Source: Mesorhizobium sp. 113-3-3 (GTDB lineage Bacteria; Pseudomonadota; Alphaproteobacteria; Rhizobiales; Rhizobiaceae). Taken from it: 64,000 bases of DNA. This document shows positions 1 to 6,939 of this stretch, piece after piece. Positions within the stretch are counted from its first letter, which is position 1. Each line of letters begins with the position of its first letter. The notes below the pieces were generated by a model. That model was not told where the DNA came from. It saw only the letters and a program-made list of their open reading frames with translations, and searched no databases. A program made the translations under genes and the position numbers. The stretch covers positions 62,001 through 126,000 of the forward strand of contig NZ_AP023245.1 of the NCBI RefSeq assembly GCF_016756495.1, given 5' to 3'.

Positions 1-1
1 C

Positions 2-163
2 GAAGTTCTCTCCGTCTGGTTTGTCGCGAGCGGCAAGCGCTATGACTATGAGGGAGTTCCCTTCGAGGTCTACGCCGCATTCCGAAGCGCCTTCGCGAAA
101 GGCCGCTTTTTTAATGACTGGATTCGGGACCGTTATCCATTTCGGCGGTCAACGGACCTCTGA
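2..163 (+). CDS. KTSC domain-containing protein, C-terminal part (5' end outside window)
   Basis: An open frame enters from the left edge and stops at 161-163, giving the last 53 residues of a protein. The pattern matches the small KTSC domain: a hydrophobic strand, then YDYEGVP, VYAAFRSA, a GRFFNDWIRDRYP block and a short basic tail. KTSC domains occur in short proteins and at the C-terminus of larger ones (for example some lysyl-tRNA synthetase-related and phage proteins); no molecular role can be assigned. The start and any N-terminal domain lie outside the window. No terminator is obvious before the promoter-like site at 195. Confidence 0.7.
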   Translation, partial: EVLSVWFVASGKRYDYEGVPFEVYAAFRSAFAKGRFFNDWIRDRYPFRRSTDL

Positions 164-194
164 CGACCACCTTTGATTCAGCACCGGCGCGAGA

Positions 195-220
195 GGAACT
201 AAAGCCTCAAACCCACGTTT
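195..220 (+). promoter_or_regulatory. EcfG/RpoE2-type promoter before diheme cytochrome c
   Basis: GGAAC at 195-199 is followed after 18 bases by TT at 218-219, within CGTTT (216-220). This is the full GGAAC-N16-CGTT pattern of the alphaproteobacterial general-stress sigma factor. It lies about 100 bases before the start at 323. Confidence 0.55.
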
Positions 221-322
221 GGATCTGCGCGCAGTCATCAGATTCATCTGTTTGGGGGACACAGGACTTTCCGCGGTCACGGGGAAAGTGCCGTGCAATC
301 AAGACCCGGACGTGGGAGCATC

Positions 323-1246
323 ATGCTGGGCGGTTCACGTAAAGGCGCTTTTATTGCCTTACTGCTTGCAGGGGCCGCGCTTGCCGTGGCTGCGTGGTAT
401 CTATCGAAAGTCCGCCCTCCTTTTTCTCAAGACGACCCGCAGTTTCAAGGCACAGGCGACGCCTCGCTTGGCAAGCTCGTTTTCGCGGCAGGCGATTGCG
501 CTTCGTGTCATGCGACACCGGGGCAATCGGACCGGCTGAAGCTCGGCGGCGGGATGGCACTTGGCTCGCCATTCGGCACCTTCCGGCCGCCAAACATTTC
601 TCCAGATCCGGTCGACGGTATAGGGAGATGGACCGCGACCGACTTGGCGAATGCACTTGTCGGGGGCGTCTCGCCAAGCGGCGAGCATTACTATCCCTCC
701 TTTCCCTATACGAGCTTTACGGGAATGACGGTTGCGGACATAAAGGATTTGTATGCTTACCTGAGTACGCTTCCGGCGGTCTCGGGCCGGCCGCCGCCCC
801 ACGATCCCAAAATTCTGTTTATGGTCCGCCGGTCAATCGGGTTCTGGAAACTTCTGTTCTTTCGGCAAGGGCAATCCGCCGCAGACACCGGCGGAAAATC
901 AACGCGTGATCGCGGGGCCTATCTTGTTGAAACGGTATCGCACTGCGCAGAGTGCCACTCGAGCCGCAACGCGTTCGGAGCGATCAAGTCCGGCACCCTT
1001 TTCGCAGGTGGCGTCGATCCGCAGGGGACGGGGTTCGTGCCCAACATAACTCAGCAGAGATTGCGCAGCTGGGACGAGGCGGACATCGCAACGATGCTAA
1101 AGACGGGCGAGACGCCAAATCACGGACGCGTGGGATCATCCATGGCCGATGTGGTAACGAACGCTGCGATGCTGCCTGATAGCGACCGCCAGGCGATCGC
1201 GCGCTACGTCAAGGCGCTTCCTGCGATTGCAACGCCTGGTCCGTAG
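323..1246 (+). CDS. Diheme c-type cytochrome, membrane-anchored
   Basis: A 307-residue protein with an N-terminal hydrophobic anchor or signal (residues about 9-27) and two heme-c attachment motifs, CASCH (about 59-63) and CAECH (about 208-212). It therefore has two cytochrome c domains exposed to the periplasm, similar to the cytochrome subunits of membrane dehydrogenases (AdhB/gluconate dehydrogenase type), although those often carry three hemes. I chose the ATG at 323 because GGGAG lies about six bases upstream; an in-frame ATG at 293 has no such site. It ends two bases before the convergent cytochrome c gene and may feed electrons to the caa3-type oxidase encoded on the opposite strand. 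That link is inferred from position. An EcfG-like promoter precedes it. Confidence 0.85.
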   Translation: MLGGSRKGAFIALLLAGAALAVAAWYLSKVRPPFSQDDPQFQGTGDASLGKLVFAAGDCASCHATPGQSDRLKLGGGMALGSPFGTFRPPNISPDPVDGIGRWTATDLANALVGGVSPSGEHYYPSFPYTSFTGMTVADIKDLYAYLSTLPAVSGRPPPHDPKILFMVRRSIGFWKLLFFRQGQSAADTGGKSTRDRGAYLVETVSHCAECHSSRNAFGAIKSGTLFAGGVDPQGTGFVPNITQQRLRSWDEADIATMLKTGETPNHGRVGSSMADVVTNAAMLPDSDRQAIARYVKALPAIATPGP

Positions 1247-1247
1247 A

Positions 1248-1661
1248 TCATTGCGCATAGAGATAGGCTGCAAGGTCTCGTGCTTCCTGTTCGGAGATAC
1301 CGGTGGACGGCATCGCCGTCCGGGGGGAAAAGCTACTCGGCGAAACGATCCAGGCGACAAGGTTGTCGGAACGGTTTTCCAACACGCCGGCAATGTAGAC
1401 GCGCTTTGATAATCCGGTGAGCGGACCGCCGGTCTGGCCGTCGGCCCCCGGGATTCCGGAAATCGCGTGACATCCGGAACAACCGTAGCGCCGAAAGATT
1501 GCCGGTGCGCGGTCGGGATCGCCACCGGTCATCGTTTTCGCGGTCGCGGCTCGGGTATGATTGTCACGCGCGATGTTGGCCGTGACGAACGCAGCTGAGG
1601 CCACGAGAAGGCCGGCCATTAAGGCTGCTCGACCGGGACCAGAGACCACCGAGCTAGACAT
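1248..1661 (-). CDS. Small monoheme cytochrome c
   Basis: A 137-residue protein with an uncleaved anchor or signal peptide (residues about 12-29), one CSGCH heme motif at 61-65 and a likely Met axial ligand in the RTAMPST segment near 116. This is a class I cytochrome c fold of about 80 residues. It is the last gene of the oxidase operon: its start overlaps the end of ctaG by eight bases. It could be the electron donor to the CuA subunit or an extra heme subunit. The neighbouring diheme cytochrome converges on it with a two-base gap, so any shared terminator must lie within coding sequence. Confidence 0.85.
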   Translation of the reverse strand: MSSSVVSGPGRAALMAGLLVASAAFVTANIARDNHTRAATAKTMTGGDPDRAPAIFRRYGCSGCHAISGIPGADGQTGGPLTGLSKRVYIAGVLENRSDNLVAWIVSPSSFSPRTAMPSTGISEQEARDLAAYLYAQ

Positions 1662-2532
1662 TTTGCGTCTTTCTTCCGCCCGAGTGCCGGATCCAGAGCG
1701 CCAGCATGGTCATTGCCGCGGCCGCATAGACCGCGCCTGCGGGCACCCACATGATCATGCCCGCCAATTGCTGGTCCTCCAGCGGCGTTAGTCCCCAGTC
1801 CGTCGCGGTTTGGGTCTGCGCGACATAGAGCACGCGCGGGGCAAGGGCCAACAAGACGCCCAGGATGCTGGTGTGGATCAGGGTCAGGAACAAATGCCAT
1901 GCCGAGGCGCCATAATCACTTCGCCAGACCATTGCCCACCAAAACAGTATCGCCGTGGCGAAAAAGCTCAGATGCTGGAGGCGGTGGAGGGAGGTGTCGG
2001 TCACGGCGGCGTCGAACAGGACGGGCACGTGCCATACCCAGATGGCGCCGCCGTGAATGATGGTCGCGTTGGTGGCGCCAGTCCACCAGTCCCATGCCCT
2101 GCGGACAACGGCCATACGCATCACCGAGCCAGCGGCGTGACGCGTTTTTCCGGGCAATCCCCAAAGCAGGATACCCGCCGGCCGCGCCAGCACGATCAAG
2201 GGGGCCGACACGGCCATGACAATCTCGTGCTCGATCATATGGAAGGCAAAGAGGTGTTCGCCAAGCCAATGAAGCGGCGAAAGCAGCGCCCCTGCCAATG
2301 CCAGCATGCCGCCGCAGTACGGCAGGACGCGGATCGTCATCATGCCCGGTCTCGTGAGCCGCCAGGTCAACCTTATGACGCCCACGATGAACAGTATGAC
2401 AATCACAGCTAGCGGCACGACGATCCACGGGTCAAATGTCCAAGGGTAAGTCGAACCGTGCGCCTCGTTCCCATGCGCCATAGCCGGGCTGGCGATGATC
2501 AAGAAGACAAGCGTGCGGATCAGCGTTGGCAC
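1654..2532 (-). CDS. ctaG: CtaG-type (Caa3_CtaG) cytochrome c oxidase assembly protein
   Basis: A protein of about 292 residues with roughly seven membrane segments and the conserved histidine-rich features of the Caa3_CtaG family (HMIEHEIVM, WHVPVLFDAA, HRLQHLSFF, HLFLTLIHTSILG). Members of this family support assembly of caa3-type oxidases, probably by copper delivery or CuB-site maturation in the membrane. The reading frame continues upstream to 2778, but the N-terminal signal-like stretch (VPTLIRTLVFLIIASPAMA) begins at a GTG at 2532, which overlaps the preceding gene by 13 bases. That start fits a polytopic membrane protein, whereas the longer version would carry an Arg/Gly-rich leader. 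The position inside the oxidase operon supports the role. Confidence 0.85.
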   Translation of the reverse strand: MPTLIRTLVFLIIASPAMAHGNEAHGSTYPWTFDPWIVVPLAVIVILFIVGVIRLTWRLTRPGMMTIRVLPYCGGMLALAGALLSPLHWLGEHLFAFHMIEHEIVMAVSAPLIVLARPAGILLWGLPGKTRHAAGSVMRMAVVRRAWDWWTGATNATIIHGGAIWVWHVPVLFDAAVTDTSLHRLQHLSFFATAILFWWAMVWRSDYGASAWHLFLTLIHTSILGVLLALAPRVLYVAQTQTATDWGLTPLEDQQLAGMIMWVPAGAVYAAAAMTMLALWIRHSGGRKTQNV

Positions 2533-2825
2533 GGATCCAGCAGCATCGTAGCCGCCCCCTGCAACGACAACGCCAGCACAAATGCCAGCGCGATCAGGAA
2601 ACCCGCGTCGGTGATAAATCGCTCGGATCTCGCCAATCCGGCGGAGCTCGTGCGTGATGCGACGACACCAGCGATGGAGGCTGCTAGAAGCGCCGCACAA
2701 AAAGCAACCGTCCACGGAAAATTCTGACGGCAATCCATGTAGGGCGTGATTTGTCCAAGTTGGGTGGTGACCGCCCAAGCGACAGGCGGCACGACCAACC
2801 CCATGTATCGCAGCCAGCGTCTGGT
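2520..2825 (-). CDS. Small oxidase-associated membrane protein (CoxP-like position)
   Basis: About 101 residues with three predicted membrane segments (LVVPPVAWAVTTQLG, VAFCAALLAASIAGVV and FLIALAFVLALSLQG). It lies between subunit III and ctaG. I place the start at the TTG at 2825, which overlaps the subunit III stop as TTGA; an ATG at 2870 would lengthen it and overlap subunit III by 46 bases. In Bradyrhizobium the coxMNOP operon has a fourth small gene in the same place, and the gene order here is the same, but I cannot confirm homology by eye. It is probably an accessory subunit of the oxidase. Confidence 0.65.
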   Translation of the reverse strand, partial: TRRWLRYMGLVVPPVAWAVTTQLGQITPYMDCRQNFPWTVAFCAALLAASIAGVVASRTSSAGLARSERFITDAGFLIALAFVLALSLQGAATMLLDPCQR

Positions 2826-3427
2826 CAAACTCGTGGAACCCAATAAAGGCAGACGTACATCGGCAACCACGTCAGCACCACAAAGTTCCAGTACATCGCA
2901 TTGTCGTCCACATCGCCAAACCGCCGTGCATTGTCGCCATGGCGCGTGAACATCAGGCTCGCCAGCACGACAGTCTCACCCAGGTCGGTCAGGATGTGTG
3001 TCGTATGGAGGCCGAGCATCACCCATACAATCGATCCATAGGCGTTTTGATCCCACTTGATGTGCATGGCGGGAAACTCGAAAACACGTAGGATGAGCGG
3101 CAAGACGCCTAACAGCGACATGACAATGAGGCCAATTCGGACTTTCCGTAAGTCTTGGGTGCGCGCCCAGCGCGTGACAAAGACATTTGGTATGAGGCTT
3201 ACAAGCAGAACGACTGTCAGGGTCGTTCCTGCAAGCAGATCAGGCGGGGCCGTATCGAGCGGCCACCGCGGTGCCAGGCTCATCAGATAGAGATAAATCA
3301 CGATCGAGAGGACAAAACCGGTGCCTTCGATGAGCATGAAGGCGAGCGTTCCCCACCAAGACAGGCTGGCGGTGCCAAGGCCATGCGCGGGAAGCTTTGC
3401 CACGTCAAGAACGACACCATGCTTCAT
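2825..3427 (-). CDS. Cytochrome c oxidase subunit III
   Basis: A 200-residue membrane protein with about five helices. It has subunit III features: the WWGTLAFMLIEGTGFV helix with its buried Glu, and a C-terminal LGLHTTHILTDLGETVV helix followed by DNAMYWNFVVLTWLPMYVCLYWVPR. It is shorter than the seven-helix mitochondrial type, as in other bacterial five-helix forms. Its ATG overlaps the TGA of subunit I as ATGA (3424-3427), so translation is coupled. An upstream extension of the frame to 3571 lies inside subunit I and is not needed. Confidence 0.88.
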   Translation of the reverse strand: MKHGVVLDVAKLPAHGLGTASLSWWGTLAFMLIEGTGFVLSIVIYLYLMSLAPRWPLDTAPPDLLAGTTLTVVLLVSLIPNVFVTRWARTQDLRKVRIGLIVMSLLGVLPLILRVFEFPAMHIKWDQNAYGSIVWVMLGLHTTHILTDLGETVVLASLMFTRHGDNARRFGDVDDNAMYWNFVVLTWLPMYVCLYWVPRV

Positions 3428-5337
3428 GACTCGTCCTCCGGGTCGCCCTTTGGCCAGAACCAGCCAATGAGTGCTATTGCAATCGGTATGGAGCCCCAGA
3501 CCACGGCCCATGGGGTAAAGATCGACCAAATCAGCATTGCTGACGTAGCGAGCGCCGCCAGGAGCGGCCAAATCGAATTCCCGACAGATGATTCACGCGC
3601 TTCCGCACGCGCTTCCACGACACTGGTGATAAGCACTTCGCGTCGGTCCGTGTGCAGACCCTCGACGAATCCAAGTGGATCCGCTCTGTCCGACAAGGGC
3701 TCTAGGCTTTCGACCACCGGGAGCCGCGCAAAATTATAGGACGGCGGTGGCGAAGAGGTCGCCCACTCCAGCGTCGAGGCGCCCCACGGATTGGCTGGTG
3801 CGATGGGACCTGATCTGGCGCTGCGTATGGCGTCGATGAAGAACAGCAGGAAACCGGCGGCCAGAATGATCCCGCTGAGACTGATGAACATGTTCAGGCC
3901 GGCCCACGGCATCTCCGGCTGATAGGTGTAGATGCGCCGCGGCATGCCTTGCAGGCCGAGAATGTGCATTGGGAAGAAAGTCAGATTGAAACCCGAGAAG
4001 ATGAGCCCAAACGACCAGCGGCCAAGCGACTCGCTCATCATTCGGCCCGTCAGTTTCGGAAACCAGTAATAGACCGCGCCCAGCAAGGGGAACACGGCGC
4101 CACCGACCAGGACGTAGTGGAAATGCGCGACGACGAAATAGGTGTCGTGAACCTGGGTATCGAACGGAACCGACGCCACCATCACGCCGGTCAGTCCACC
4201 AATGACGAAGACGACGATGAACCCGATGACGAACAAAAACGGCGCCTTGAAGATTGGCCGTCCGGCCCAGATCGTCGCCAGCCAGCAGAAGATCTGCAGG
4301 CCTGCGGGAACGGCGATCGCCATGCTTGAGGCGGTAAAGAAGCTTTCGCCCAGCCGCGGAAGGCCGGCCACGAACATATGATGGACCCACAGCCCGAAGG
4401 CCAGAACGCCCGTCGCGATCAAGGCCATCACCATGGCCAGATAACCGAACACCGGCCGCTGTGTGAATGTGGCGACGATGCTCGAGACCATGCCCACCGC
4501 CGGCAGGAAGATGATATAGACCTCAGGGTGGCCGAAGAACCAAAACAGATGCTGCCACAGCAGCACGTCACCGCCTTCGGCAGGGTTGAAGAAATGCGTC
4601 CCCACGAGCCGATCGAGGATCAGGCTGGTGCTGGCGATCATGATCGCCGGCATGGCGAGGATGACCAGGAAGGACGTGACCAGCATCGACCAGACGAACA
4701 GCGGAATCCTGTCCAGCGACATGCCCGGGGCGCGTTGCTTGAATACGGTGACGACGATTTCGACGGCGATGGCGAGAGCGGAAACCTCGGTAAAGGTGAT
4801 CATCTGGGCCCATATGTCGGCACGCTTCCCGGCCGCATATTGGGGCCCCGACAGCGGTACGTAGGCGAACCACCCAACGTCCGGACCGGTATCAACGGCG
4901 AAGGCGATCCACAACAGCAGGCCGCCGGCAAGGTACATCCAGTAGGAGAACGCGTTGAGGCGCGGGAATGCGATGTGTCGGGTCCCCACCATCAAGGGCA
5001 CGAGGTAGATGGCCATCGCCTGCATGACGGGCACGGCGAACAGGAACATCATGTTCGAGCCGTGCATGGTGAAAATCTGGTTGTAGCGATCGGGCCCGAT
5101 GAACCGGGCTTCGGGTTGCGCCAGCTGCAGCCGCATCAGCAAAGACAGCACTCCGCCAAGCGCCAGGAAGACAAACGCCGTGACGATGTAGCGGCGGCCG
5201 ATAATCTTATGATCGACTGTCGATAGGGCGCCCCAAAGGCCAGGGGGCGTTGACCAGGTCGCGCCAAGTCGACGATCGAGTTCGCCGGCTTCCATCCCGG
5301 TGTCCCGAACGCCTTCGCGATCCGATGCTGCACTCAT
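3424..5337 (-). CDS. ctaD: Cytochrome c oxidase subunit I (heme-copper oxidase, type A)
   Basis: 637 residues with at least twelve membrane helices. The expected metal ligands are visible: the heme a His in TMHGSNMM (about 92), the GHPEVY motif with the CuB His and cross-linked Tyr (about 270-274), the HH pair (about 319-320), and HDTYFVVAHFHYVL for heme a3 and the second heme a ligand. The GHPEVY Glu marks an A1-type D channel, so this is a proton-pumping oxidase that reduces O2 with electrons from the CuA/heme c subunit. A C-terminal extension of about 90 residues includes two further hydrophobic stretches, as in caa3-type enzymes. It starts in ATGA overlap with the subunit II gene. Confidence 0.95.
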   Translation of the reverse strand: MSAASDREGVRDTGMEAGELDRRLGATWSTPPGLWGALSTVDHKIIGRRYIVTAFVFLALGGVLSLLMRLQLAQPEARFIGPDRYNQIFTMHGSNMMFLFAVPVMQAMAIYLVPLMVGTRHIAFPRLNAFSYWMYLAGGLLLWIAFAVDTGPDVGWFAYVPLSGPQYAAGKRADIWAQMITFTEVSALAIAVEIVVTVFKQRAPGMSLDRIPLFVWSMLVTSFLVILAMPAIMIASTSLILDRLVGTHFFNPAEGGDVLLWQHLFWFFGHPEVYIIFLPAVGMVSSIVATFTQRPVFGYLAMVMALIATGVLAFGLWVHHMFVAGLPRLGESFFTASSMAIAVPAGLQIFCWLATIWAGRPIFKAPFLFVIGFIVVFVIGGLTGVMVASVPFDTQVHDTYFVVAHFHYVLVGGAVFPLLGAVYYWFPKLTGRMMSESLGRWSFGLIFSGFNLTFFPMHILGLQGMPRRIYTYQPEMPWAGLNMFISLSGIILAAGFLLFFIDAIRSARSGPIAPANPWGASTLEWATSSPPPSYNFARLPVVESLEPLSDRADPLGFVEGLHTDRREVLITSVVEARAEARESSVGNSIWPLLAALATSAMLIWSIFTPWAVVWGSIPIAIALIGWFWPKGDPEDES

Positions 5338-6326
5338 TTGAGACTGTCCATATAGGCGGAGATATTCTGGAGCTCGATGCTCGTCAGCGGGACCATCGGC
5401 ATATTGTTCCCCGGCTTCAGCGTCTGCGGATCGGCAATCCAGGCCGCCAGCGAACCGCGCGTGGTCTCCACCAATCCGGCAGCGATTGTCTGACGACTCC
5501 CGATATGCGTCAGGTCGGGTCCCGTCGTACCGGTGGCTAGCGTTCCTCGGATCGTATGGCAGGCCGCGCAGGGCTTTGCCAGAAAGGTCGCCTGCCCGGA
5601 GGCGGCATCGGGATCGGCCGGCATCATCGCATTGGCGCGCTGCGATGTGATCCAGCGCGCGTAATCGGACGGAGCCTCCGCAATGACCATAACCGCCATA
5701 TGGCTATGCTGCAGACCGCAGAATTCGGCGCATTGGCCGCGATAGACGCCACGCTTTTCCGCCCGAAGCAGCAAATCGTTTGGGCGACCCGGAACGAGAT
5801 CCTGCTTCCCGGCCAGGCTGGGAACCCAGAACGAATGGACGACGTCCGCGCTTTCAAGCTGAAGCCGGACATCTTGACCGACGGGGATATGGATTTCGTT
5901 GGCGGTCTGGAAGGTGGAAGTGCCGTCGGAACCGGTGTAGATGACCTGCCACCACCATTGCTGTGCTCTCACGGTGATCGTCACGGCAGCACTTTGCGGG
6001 AGGCCGACGCTGCGGGTGGTGTAGAAGCTGGCAATTGTCATGCCGGCGATAGTGGCCACCGTCACCGCGACTGCGGCCGAGACCGTCATCGTGAGCCGAC
6101 CTTCCGATGTCTGGCCTTCCGCCTCGGCCCGACGCCCCCGCCTGAGCGCCAGGGCAAGCATGACCATTACCAGCAACCAGATCGCTCCGGACAGCACAAC
6201 TATCCCGACGATCAGATGCTCGACATGAATGGCGGGAGCCCCGTAGGGGTTAAGCGCAGACTGGCTACCACTGCAGCCTGACACCAGAATACCAGTCGAC
6301 AACACACCAATGCGAGGGGCTCTCAC
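5334..6326 (-). CDS. coxB: Cytochrome c oxidase subunit II with fused heme-c domain (caa3 type)
   Basis: 330 residues. A lipobox VSGC (Cys18) suggests a lipoprotein; two membrane helices follow (about 38-60 and 80-102). The cupredoxin domain carries a complete CuA site: His164, then Cys199, Glu201, Cys203, His207 and Met210 in GQCAEFCGLQHSHM, plus the aromatic electron-entry patch QQWWWQ. A C-terminal cytochrome c domain holds CAACH at 253-257. This makes the enzyme a caa3-type oxidase and resembles CoxM of the rhizobial coxMNOP operon. The gene overlaps its upstream cytochrome c and its downstream subunit I as ATGA at both ends. Confidence 0.93.
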   Translation of the reverse strand: MRAPRIGVLSTGILVSGCSGSQSALNPYGAPAIHVEHLIVGIVVLSGAIWLLVMVMLALALRRGRRAEAEGQTSEGRLTMTVSAAVAVTVATIAGMTIASFYTTRSVGLPQSAAVTITVRAQQWWWQVIYTGSDGTSTFQTANEIHIPVGQDVRLQLESADVVHSFWVPSLAGKQDLVPGRPNDLLLRAEKRGVYRGQCAEFCGLQHSHMAVMVIAEAPSDYARWITSQRANAMMPADPDAASGQATFLAKPCAACHTIRGTLATGTTGPDLTHIGSRQTIAAGLVETTRGSLAAWIADPQTLKPGNNMPMVPLTSIELQNISAYMDSLK

Positions 6327-6916
6327 GGCGAAGGTCCCTGATCTGGATGGACACCCACCGGGCCCTCATCGAAGAGAATCTTCGCAGGGCTGCGGTTCTC
6401 GGCTGGGCGGGTCTGCTTGTCATCGTTGCGGCTAGGCGCCGCTGTCTTCGGCGTATAGGAGCCGATCGTCTGGACATAACCCGCGAGCTGCCAGATCTGC
6501 TCGATGGTCATGCGGTCGTGAAAGGCGGGCATGCCATGCGGGCGGCCATCACGGACCGAGGCGACGATGGAGACCATTTCAGGACCATACAGCCACCAGC
6601 CGTCAAGGAAGGAGGGGCCGACACCGCCGCGCCCATCTCCATGGCATGTCGAGCACCCGAACCAAGCGTAAAGGCGCTTGCCCTGGCTCAGATTATAGGC
6701 GTCCGTTTCATAAAGCTTGCCCTGCGCAAAATAACTCTGTGGCGGTGTTCCGCTAATCGCATTGGGCATGAGGCGGAATTGATCGAGATCGGCCGCAACG
6801 GGGGGATCCGTGCGAAGCTCCCTGGCCTGCCGAATCCAGCCCAACCAGGCCCCAACACCGATCAGCAGAAACGCCGCCGCCACGAATGCCCAGTGTGGGT
6901 TTCTTGTGTCTATCAA
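6323..6916 (-). CDS. Membrane-anchored cytochrome c of the oxidase operon
   Basis: 197 residues with an N-terminal anchor (about 9-27), a single heme-c motif CSTCH at 88-92, and the downstream Met region HGMPAFHDRMTIEQIWQLAGYV. The fold resembles cytochrome c subunits of cbb3 or caa3 systems. The last 40 or so residues are hydrophilic and Pro-rich. It overlaps the subunit II gene as ATGA and follows the YdeP-like gene by 23 bases, so all belong to one transcript. It is a candidate electron carrier from the molybdoenzyme or the quinol pool to the oxidase; this is inference. Confidence 0.85.
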   Translation of the reverse strand: MIDTRNPHWAFVAAAFLLIGVGAWLGWIRQARELRTDPPVAADLDQFRLMPNAISGTPPQSYFAQGKLYETDAYNLSQGKRLYAWFGCSTCHGDGRGGVGPSFLDGWWLYGPEMVSIVASVRDGRPHGMPAFHDRMTIEQIWQLAGYVQTIGSYTPKTAAPSRNDDKQTRPAENRSPAKILFDEGPVGVHPDQGPSP

Positions 6917-6939
6917 GGGGCCCTCAGCCCATAAGTTGG

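Noticed and set aside
4378..5226. Long plus-strand frame antisense to cytochrome oxidase subunit I
   Set aside because: Its composition (His/Gly/Asp/Arg-rich) is a mirror of the conserved subunit I codons, and it has no ribosome-binding site or recognisable family.
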